From: Cuniculiplasma sp.
GTDB lineage: Archaea > Thermoplasmatota > Thermoplasmata > Thermoplasmatales > Thermoplasmataceae
Assembly (NCBI GenBank): GCA_023256455.1
Contig: JAGDXN010000054.1
Coordinates: 1-21,169 of the forward strand
Direction of reading: 5' to 3'
DNA: 21,169 nt
Shown here: piece after piece, positions 15,572 through 21,169 of the stretch
Numbering within the stretch: position 1 is the first letter of the stretch
How the letters are laid out: each line of letters opens with the position of its first letter
Made by a program: the position numbers and the translations under genes
The notes under the pieces: generated by a model
Database searches by the model: none
The model's input: the letters and a program-made list of their open reading frames with translations, nothing else
What the model was told of the DNA's origin: nothing

Positions 15572-17481
15572 TAATTCACCTTTACAAATATGTGTGCCGG
15601 CATATACTCAGGAAGTAATTTAACGTAATTCATCGAATCCCTCCATTCATATTCTCCCCCTCCATAGAGATCATGTATTCTTATGTTTCCCTTGCATTTC
15701 CACGAAGTGGGTATATCCACCATGGATTCCTGGGTTGAAAAGGGATCAATATTCACCACAACCATCACATCCATCTCCCTTGCCTTTCTCACATAGGCCA
15801 AAATGGCCGGGTTTGTGCTTTTAAGGAACTCAAGATTACCATATATTTTGAAATTCTCGATCTCCGATCTTATTTTGTTTATCCTTTCTATAACATCTGA
15901 TATACTTTCTTCAGATGAAAAATCCCTGTGCTTGATCTCGTACTTTTCTGAATCAACATACTCCTCCTTTCCCGGGATTCCCTGGTTTTCACATAGCTCG
16001 TAGCCACTGTATATACCCCATGACGTTCCAAGAGTTGCTGCAAGTATGGCCCTTAAAATAAATGCAGGCCTTCCACCGTTCTGCAGGGCATATGGAAGTA
16101 TGTCCGGAGTGTTTGTGAAAAGAACAGGGCGGAAATAAGCAGCCTTATCCTCAGTGTTAAGCTCACTGAAATAATCCCTGATCTCCCAGTCATAATTTTT
16201 CCATGTAAAATAGGAATAGGATAACTGAAAGCCTATTTTTGAAAGCCTGTACATAAGTTCTGGCTTTGTGAATGCCTCAGCCAGAAATATGACGTCCGGG
16301 TGTTCCTTTGCCTCCTTCTGCAGGAGCCATGACCAGAACGAAAGAGGTTTTGTATGGGGATTATCGACCCTGAAAATTTTGATTCCCTTATCAATCCAGA
16401 AATCCACAATGGATTTCATCTCTTCCCACATCTCCATCTTATTCTTACAGTAAAAATTTAGTGGGTATATGTCAAAGTATTTTTTTGGGGGATTCTCCGC
16501 ATATCTTATGGAACCGTCAGGCCTGTGGTAAAACCACTCAGGATGCTCCCTGACATAGGGATGATCTGGGGAGCACTGATAGGCAAGATCAAGGGCAATT
16601 TCCATATTTCTATTTCTCGCCTCCTCAACGAGTTTTTTGAAATCATCCATTGTTCCAAGTTCAGGATTAATTGATTTGTGACCTCCATGGGAGTTCCCTA
16701 TGGCCCATGGACTTCCTGGCTCATCACTTCTGGCAGGTATCTTTCCATTCTTTCCCCGCCTTGACGTTTGCCCTATGGGATGTATGGGTGTGAGATAAAG
16801 GATATGGAAGCCCATACCCTTTACATAATCGAGAATATTTACGACGTCTTTCAATGTCCCACTTCTATGTGGGTCCGGAGAACTTGATCTGGGAAAAATC
16901 TCATACCATGCCTCCGTTATCCTTTCTCTTTTCTGTACATTGAGGGTGAACCATTTTGTAACAGTTCTGCCCTTCTTCTGTTCCTTAGCGTAGATATGTT
17001 CCATGAAAGGTTCAAGAAGTGAAAGCCCCCTCAAAGGCTCTTCTTTCATTATTTTCAATGCTCCCATGAGATCCTTTTTTCTTCCCTGATCCATCCCAGC
17101 GGATAATCGTTTAATTTTAGATATGCCGTCTTCCAGGTCTGCATCAATTTTCTCCCCCGATGCAAGCCATTTTGCCATATTTTTTGCCCAGGTTTTCATA
17201 TCGGATATCCATGCCTCTATTCTGAATCTATACTGACCCTCCTCAAGGCCCGAAACGCTTACATAAAACAAATCGGTGTTGAGAACGTTTGCCATTGCCA
17301 GTTTGTTCTCCTTACCACCTCTGGCATGTTTTAAGGAAACAGAAGCGTTTATCTCCATGTGACCTGCACAGAAAATAGTTGCGCTGAAATTAAAGGGAGA
17401 ATTTGACTCCTTTCTGGCACTTATTTCCCCTCCATCCACAGAGGGCATTACATTTTCTATCCTTACATCTTCATTTTTCAT
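15571..17481 (-). CDS. glgE: Alpha-1,4-glucan:maltose-1-phosphate maltosyltransferase
   Basis: GlgE transfers maltosyl units from alpha-maltose 1-phosphate to the non-reducing end of alpha-1,4-glucan, releasing phosphate. The 636-residue protein carries the GlgE-specific signatures: AWYEIFPRS (191-199), YLTPIHPIGQTSRRGKNG (229-246), GSPWAIG, GGHKSINPELGT, QCSPDHPYVREHPEWF, RPDGSIRYAENPPKKYFDIYP, and RVDNPHTKPL with nucleophile Asp373. The general acid Glu402 is in FLAEAFTKPE and the third carboxylate Asp460 in NTPD. The N-terminal beta domain and helical dimerisation region (about 95-175) typical of the family are present. It is slightly shorter than actinobacterial GlgE. The ATG at 17481 overlaps the glgB stop (ATGA) and has GGAGG 8 nt upstream. 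The assignment is secure because these blocks are not shared with ordinary amylases. Confidence 0.97.
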   Translation of the reverse strand: MKNEDVRIENVMPSVDGGEISARKESNSPFNFSATIFCAGHMEINASVSLKHARGGKENKLAMANVLNTDLFYVSVSGLEEGQYRFRIEAWISDMKTWAKNMAKWLASGEKIDADLEDGISKIKRLSAGMDQGRKKDLMGALKIMKEEPLRGLSLLEPFMEHIYAKEQKKGRTVTKWFTLNVQKRERITEAWYEIFPRSSSPDPHRSGTLKDVVNILDYVKGMGFHILYLTPIHPIGQTSRRGKNGKIPARSDEPGSPWAIGNSHGGHKSINPELGTMDDFKKLVEEARNRNMEIALDLAYQCSPDHPYVREHPEWFYHRPDGSIRYAENPPKKYFDIYPLNFYCKNKMEMWEEMKSIVDFWIDKGIKIFRVDNPHTKPLSFWSWLLQKEAKEHPDVIFLAEAFTKPELMYRLSKIGFQLSYSYFTWKNYDWEIRDYFSELNTEDKAAYFRPVLFTNTPDILPYALQNGGRPAFILRAILAATLGTSWGIYSGYELCENQGIPGKEEYVDSEKYEIKHRDFSSEESISDVIERINKIRSEIENFKIYGNLEFLKSTNPAILAYVRKAREMDVMVVVNIDPFSTQESMVDIPTSWKCKGNIRIHDLYGGGEYEWRDSMNYVKLLPEYMPAHIFVKVN

Positions 17482-19607
17482 TTTATTTTCCTCCTCAAAA
17501 ATATTGCTCCAAGAGGTGGTAGATCTAACCTGATGGAATTGGGCAGGCCATGGAACCCGTAATCCTCTCCCTGTAGATCTGTCTTAGAACCACCTCCTGA
17601 GCCACCATATTTTTCCTTGTCTGAATTGAATATGATTTCATATTTACCCTTCGAAGGAACACCGATTCTGTAATCATTCCTTGGAACAGGGGTAAAATTG
17701 AAAATAAATATGAATAGGGAATCCCGCCATGAACGCATAAAGGAGATCACACTCTGTTCCCTGTCTGAATAATCTATCCATCTGAATGATGCACTGTTAA
17801 AATCGTTATTAAAAAGTTCCTCTGAGGATCTGTAAAGAATATTAAGATCCTTCAACAGGTTCCTGATGGAATTACTCTGAACTTCATTGTTTGGTGTAAG
17901 TGAGTTCCAGGAACGAAAGTCCCACTCCCTCTCTGAAGGTATTTCGTCACCCATAAATAACAATTTTTTACCTGGAAATGAATACATAAAGGAATATAAC
18001 AACCTTACGTTTGCAAGTTTTTGCCATGGGTCTCCAGGCATTTTATTGTAAATGGATCTTTTTCCATAAACAACCTCATCATGGGAAAGTGGAAGAATAT
18101 ACCTTTCCGAAAAGGCATACCAGAACACAAAGGTGAGTGTGTTATGATGGTATTTCCTGTATATGGGATCCTTTCCCATGTAATCTAAAATATCGTGCAT
18201 CCAGCCCATATTCCACTTCATGGAAAAACCAAGGCCACCCTGGGATACCTCTCTGGTTACACCATTCCATGATGTTGATTCTTCGGCTACTGTAAATCTG
18301 CCGGGAAAACTCCTTTCAATATGCTGGTTCAGCTCCTTCAGGAATGATATGGCCTCAAGATTTTCATTGCCCCCATAGATATTTGGTCTCCAGTTTCCAT
18401 CCTTTCTTGAATAGTCTAAATAGAGCATGGATGAAACTGCATCTATTCTTATGCCATCAATATGATATTCCTCTAACCAGAAAGATGCGCTTGAAATAAG
18501 AAAGTTTACTGTGCTTCTTTTTCCATAGTCAAAAATATATGTGCCCCAGTCAGGATGGTCTCTTTTCAATGGATCGGAATATTCGTAAAGGTTGGTGCCG
18601 TCAAAATATCCCAGTGCACTGCTGTCCCTGGGGAAATGGGCAGGTACCCAGTCCAGTATGACGCCTATTCCCTCCCCATGCATTATGTCAACAAATTTTT
18701 TAAAATCGTCAGGTTCCCCATGCCTTGAGGTTGGGCAGAAATATCCCGTTGTCTGGTATCCCCATGAGTCGTCAAGAGGATGTTCCATTACGGGCAGCAA
18801 TTCCACATGGGTAAATCCCATATCCTTAAGGTATTCTGCCATTCTTTTGCCGATCTCCTCATATGAAAGGAATTCCCCTTTCTCATTTTTCATCCATGAA
18901 CCCAGATGGACTTCATAAATGGAAATGGGCTTTGACTCAGGGGAATAGGATATCCTTTCCTTCACATAGGCCCTGTCCTTCCATATATGGGATGTTTTAT
19001 ATGTCCTTGATGCCGTTCCAGGCCTCAATTCTGAATAAAATGCGAATGGATCAGATTTTAATTGCGTACTTCCGTCAGCTGCTATTATGCAGTATTTGTA
19101 AAGTTCACCTGATCCAATATCCGGTACAAACAGCGCCCAGAAGCCTGTGTCTCCCATTCTGAACATGGGACTGACTGATTGTTGCCAGCCATTGAAATCC
19201 CCAACCACAGAAACTCCCCTGGCAGATGGGGCATAAAGTACAAAATTAAAACCTTGAACCTTTCCAAAATCCATAAAATGGGCACCGGAATAGGTATATG
19301 CCCTGTAATCCTCCCCATCCTTAAATTTAACTGCATCTTCTTTAAAATATGGATTGAAAGAATAGGGATTGTGCCTCCTTGAAACAAAACCCGATGGAAA
19401 ACTCTTGCATATTATTACATCTTCAGGATCCCCATCCGTTTTAATGCTCCATATGCCATCCTTACCCTTTCTCATGCTCTTCTTAATTGAACCATTTTCG
19501 ATCCATACTTCAACTGCCGTGGGATCCACTGTTCTTATGATGATTCCGTCAATGTCCCTTACAGGTACAAGTGCAGACATGGGATCTAAATAAAATGAAC
19601 TTTTCAT
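17478..19607 (-). CDS. glgB: 1,4-alpha-glucan branching enzyme, GH13 type
   Basis: GlgB introduces alpha-1,6 branches into the glucan made by GlgE. The roughly 709-residue protein has the full bacterial GlgB layout. An N1 domain (about 1-105) ends in HNPYSFNPYF. A CBM48 domain (about 115-205) contains SVVGDFNGWQ, YKYCI and LKSDPFAF. The GH13 barrel has nucleophile Asp390 in DGIRIDAVSSML, acid Glu443/444 in VAEEST, and LPLSHDEVVYGK. The C-terminal domain has FNFTPVPR and closes with DLPPLGAIFL. Resemblance to E. coli GlgB is evident by eye throughout. Many archaea instead use an unrelated GH57 branching enzyme, so a bacterial origin is likely. I choose the ATG at 19607, with AAGGT 5 nt upstream, over the TTG three bases earlier. 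The TATA box at 19641-19650 makes it the first gene of the operon. Confidence 0.96.
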   Translation of the reverse strand: MKSSFYLDPMSALVPVRDIDGIIIRTVDPTAVEVWIENGSIKKSMRKGKDGIWSIKTDGDPEDVIICKSFPSGFVSRRHNPYSFNPYFKEDAVKFKDGEDYRAYTYSGAHFMDFGKVQGFNFVLYAPSARGVSVVGDFNGWQQSVSPMFRMGDTGFWALFVPDIGSGELYKYCIIAADGSTQLKSDPFAFYSELRPGTASRTYKTSHIWKDRAYVKERISYSPESKPISIYEVHLGSWMKNEKGEFLSYEEIGKRMAEYLKDMGFTHVELLPVMEHPLDDSWGYQTTGYFCPTSRHGEPDDFKKFVDIMHGEGIGVILDWVPAHFPRDSSALGYFDGTNLYEYSDPLKRDHPDWGTYIFDYGKRSTVNFLISSASFWLEEYHIDGIRIDAVSSMLYLDYSRKDGNWRPNIYGGNENLEAISFLKELNQHIERSFPGRFTVAEESTSWNGVTREVSQGGLGFSMKWNMGWMHDILDYMGKDPIYRKYHHNTLTFVFWYAFSERYILPLSHDEVVYGKRSIYNKMPGDPWQKLANVRLLYSFMYSFPGKKLLFMGDEIPSEREWDFRSWNSLTPNNEVQSNSIRNLLKDLNILYRSSEELFNNDFNSASFRWIDYSDREQSVISFMRSWRDSLFIFIFNFTPVPRNDYRIGVPSKGKYEIIFNSDKEKYGGSGGGSKTDLQGEDYGFHGLPNSIRLDLPPLGAIFLRRKIK

Positions 19608-19640
19608 CAATTACCTTCTCTCCTTTGTATAGTATGTTAT

Positions 19641-19650
19641 TTTATATATC
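19641..19650 (-). promoter_or_regulatory. TATA box of the glgB-glgE-treS-mak operon
   Basis: GATATATAAA on the minus strand is centred about 38 nt before the glgB ATG. It would start transcription near 19619 and give a leader of about 12 nt that just includes the AAGGT ribosome binding site. A second AT-rich TATA-like element lies at about 19665-19680. Confidence 0.5.
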
Positions 19651-19734
19651 CATTTTTGATGAAATTTAAATATAAGTTTGTTAAGACTTCCTAATTTCCT
19701 AATAATCCTAAAGGGCTTAAATTAAATCTTAAAA

Positions 19735-19770
19735 TTCATCTTTTCATAAAACAGGAAATTCAAAGATGAA
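19735..19770. repeat. Perfect 9-bp inverted repeat in the glgB/mrp divergent promoter region
   Basis: TTCATCTTT at 19735-19743 and its exact reverse complement AAAGATGAA at 19762-19770 are separated by 18 nt. They sit between the divergent glgB and mrp promoters, upstream of both TATA boxes. This is a candidate operator for either gene. A nearby triplet of CCTAA repeats (19690, 19698, 19707) is spaced at 8-9 nt. Confidence 0.45.
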
Positions 19771-19808
19771 ATGGTTGTAGAAAATTAAAGTTGCATAACA
19801 CACAAATC

Positions 19809-19819
19809 GATTATATAAC
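19809..19819 (+). promoter_or_regulatory. TATA box of mrp
   Basis: GATTATATAAC on the plus strand is centred about 25 nt before the mrp ATG at 19839. No Shine-Dalgarno is present, consistent with a leaderless mRNA. Confidence 0.6.
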
Positions 19820-19838
19820 AATGTGAAATTAAGATAAT

Positions 19839-20681
19839 ATGGCAAAAGGTAAAATTAAGATAAATACACCTCCACCACCTGTGCAGACACCGCCGGAACC
19901 AACCACCAAATATAAGGGCGTCAAGCATACCATAATGGTAATGAGTGGAAAGGGAGGAGTTGGAAAGAGCACATTCTCCGTGAATCTTGCAGTGACACTG
20001 GCTAAAAAATATAATGTTGGACTCATCGATGCTGACATAAATGGACCGGATGATCCCATGCTTCTGGGGGTGTCCAAGGAGAAGGTTTATGCCAGCGAGA
20101 GAGGAATAGAGCCAACAAAAACAAAATATGGTGTTGATGTCATTTCCATGGCCTTCTTCCTTCCCAATGAAAGTACAGCAGTTATATGGAGAGGTGCACT
20201 TAGACACAAGGCCGTGCAGCAGTTTCTTGAGGATACGGTTTGGGAAGGAAAGGATTATGTCATTCTTGATTTCCCACCTGGAACTGGTGACGAAGCCTTA
20301 ACCGTATCCCAGATGATCCCGAAAAATGATGGAGTCATTATTGTGGTCACACCTCAGGAACTGGCCCTTCTTGATGCCAGAAAGGCCATAAACTTTGCAG
20401 AACAGATGCACCTCAGGGTTATTGGTATTGTAGAAAATATGAGCGGTTTTGCATGTCCTCACTGCGGAACCGTCACGGAAATTTTTAAAACCGGCGGGGC
20501 GGAAAGGCTTGCAAAGGAACTGGGAGTTGATTTCCTTGGAAAAATTCCCATATATCCTGAAATTGTGCAGAATGCTGACACCGGGATTCCTGCAGTAACT
20601 GCATCTGAGGATGTTAGAAACATATACAACGAGATTGCGGAAAAAATCCAATCTGTTGTTGAAAAATACCAGAACGAATAA
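19839..20681 (+). CDS. mrp: Mrp/NBP35-family iron-sulfur cluster carrier ATPase
   Basis: This 280-residue P-loop ATPase of the ApbC/Mrp group is thought to carry and transfer 4Fe-4S clusters to client proteins in the cytoplasm. The deviant Walker A motif SGKGGVGKS is at 36-44 and the DADINGPD block at 64-71. DFPPGTGDE, a Walker B/switch region, is at 144-152. The cluster-binding CPHC is at 206-209 within ENMSGFACPHCG, a family signature. It lacks the MIP18/DUF59 N-terminal domain found in bacterial Mrp and instead has a proline-rich 22-residue N-terminal extension. The gene stands alone, divergent from glgB and convergent with the 23S rRNA, with a leaderless promoter. Confidence 0.95.
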   Translation: MAKGKIKINTPPPPVQTPPEPTTKYKGVKHTIMVMSGKGGVGKSTFSVNLAVTLAKKYNVGLIDADINGPDDPMLLGVSKEKVYASERGIEPTKTKYGVDVISMAFFLPNESTAVIWRGALRHKAVQQFLEDTVWEGKDYVILDFPPGTGDEALTVSQMIPKNDGVIIVVTPQELALLDARKAINFAEQMHLRVIGIVENMSGFACPHCGTVTEIFKTGGAERLAKELGVDFLGKIPIYPEIVQNADTGIPAVTASEDVRNIYNEIAEKIQSVVEKYQNE

Positions 20682-20693
20682 TTTCCAAACACC

Positions 20694-20700
20694 TTTTTTT
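20694..20700 (+). terminator. Oligo-T terminator after mrp
   Basis: Seven consecutive T residues on the plus strand begin 13 nt after the mrp stop. This is a typical archaeal termination signal, placed before the convergent 23S gene. Confidence 0.55.
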
Positions 20701-20803
20701 ATTTTAAATAAGATTATTTTCCAATTTAAACTCTGTGAAATGATCAAAAATACTTTTAATTTCCACAAAAAATGGAACTAAAAACTAAGATAATAAAAAT
20801 AAT

Positions 20804-20810
20804 AAAAAAA
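20804..20810 (-). terminator. Oligo-T terminator after the 23S rRNA
   Basis: Seven T residues on the minus strand lie about 40 nt beyond the estimated 23S 3' end. More T-rich sequence and a small hairpin (TTCCA/TGGAA, 20761-20777) follow. The order fits rRNA transcript termination before mrp. Confidence 0.5.
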
Positions 20811-20849
20811 CACACTTGGTATGATTACCGATCAATTTGGAAGTAACAT

Positions 20850-21169
20850 GGATTGTGCATTTGGCCGGTTAGTGACTGTGGACTGAATACCTCGGCGAAC
20901 CTCGGTACTTACATCCCAGTTCTATCAAACTCCTCTTTTAGGAGAGGCCTCAAACGATGTCTCTTTTCAGGGACGGCTTCAAGCTTAGATGCCTTCAGCT
21001 TTTATCCGTGTATGGCGTGGCTACCCGACGTTTGCCCTGCCGGACAATCGGTAAACCAGAAGCCACGAACCCCCGTTCCTCTCGTACTAAAGGCTCCTTC
21101 CCTTCAGACATCGAGCACTCCCACGGAGAAGCAACCCTACTGTCTCGCGACGTAGTGAACCCATCTCAG
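20850..21169 (-). rRNA. 23S rRNA, 3' part (partial)
   Basis: The reverse complement of the right edge contains conserved 23S 3' blocks. These include the sarcin-ricin neighbourhood (CCTCTCGTACTAA on the plus strand corresponds to TTAGTACGAGAGG), the CGCGAGACAGT stretch, the GAAGGCATCTAAGC stretch, and CTAACCGG close to the mature end. The 3' boundary is estimated at about 20845-20855 by homology with the end of bacterial 23S. The 5' part lies to the right of the window. The gene points toward the 16S but is separated from it by 15 protein genes. Confidence 0.95.

Noticed and set aside
15571..17481. Possible maltogenic amylase or TreZ instead of GlgE
   Set aside because: The blocks QCSPDHPYVREHPEWF, AENPPKKYFDIYP and RVDNPHTKP are GlgE hallmarks not found in those enzymes.
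19785..20207. A 140-codon minus-strand frame opposite the 5' half of mrp
   Set aside because: The mrp frame carries unmistakable conserved motifs; the antisense frame shows none and is a by-product of codon use.
20298..20768. A 156-codon minus-strand frame opposite the 3' half of mrp
   Set aside because: Antisense to a well-supported gene and running into AT-rich intergenic sequence, with no recognisable domain.
20853..21155. A 100-codon plus-strand frame across the right edge
   Set aside because: It is antisense to the conserved 3' end of 23S rRNA.
1..21169. Insertion sequences, CRISPR arrays or phage genes
   Set aside because: No regularly spaced repeats, transposase or integrase motifs, terminal inverted repeats flanking genes, or phage structural genes were seen on either strand.

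Overview
This AT-rich window comes from an archaeon that is very probably a member of the Thermoplasmatales (Thermoplasma, Ferroplasma, Picrophilus, Cuniculiplasma and relatives). Three things point there. The left edge is the 5' end of an archaeal 16S rRNA. The right edge is the 3' end of a 23S rRNA. The two lie on the same strand about 20.5 kb apart with unrelated protein genes between them, so the rRNA genes are unlinked, a known trait of this order of cell-wall-less acidophiles. RpoK, class I LysRS, a GfcR-type regulator and TATA-box promoters with leaderless starts are also archaeal. I cannot fix the genus.

Layout, left to right: 16S rRNA 5' end (minus strand) and its leader; an APC-family amino acid permease and a GadB-type glutamate decarboxylase (minus), a plausible decarboxylase/antiporter acid-resistance pair; a SAM methyltransferase (minus); the small RNA polymerase subunit gene rpoK (plus); a tight operon gfcR-lysS-metG (minus, gaps of 1-2 nt); a HIT-family hydrolase (minus); a 53-residue zinc-ribbon protein (plus); the carbohydrate operon glgB-glgE-treS-mak-glgX (minus); an Mrp/NBP35 iron-sulfur carrier ATPase (plus); and the 23S rRNA 3' end (minus).

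The most notable part is the block at 10390-19607. It encodes a complete GlgE pathway: TreS isomerises trehalose and maltose, the maltokinase Mak makes maltose 1-phosphate, GlgE polymerises the maltosyl units into alpha-1,4-glucan, GlgB branches it, and GlgX/TreX debranches it. The first four genes are translationally coupled (overlaps of 4, 1 and 4 nt). No glgA, glgC, treY or treZ is present in the window. This pathway is best known from actinobacteria, and the branching enzyme is the bacterial GH13 type, so lateral acquisition from bacteria is likely.

Translation signals split into two classes. Several isolated or promoter-proximal genes have a TATA box centred about 25-26 nt before the start codon (leaderless mRNA), whereas most operon-internal genes carry Shine-Dalgarno motifs. 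Non-ATG starts (GTG, TTG) are common. I saw no insertion sequences, CRISPR arrays or tRNA genes.
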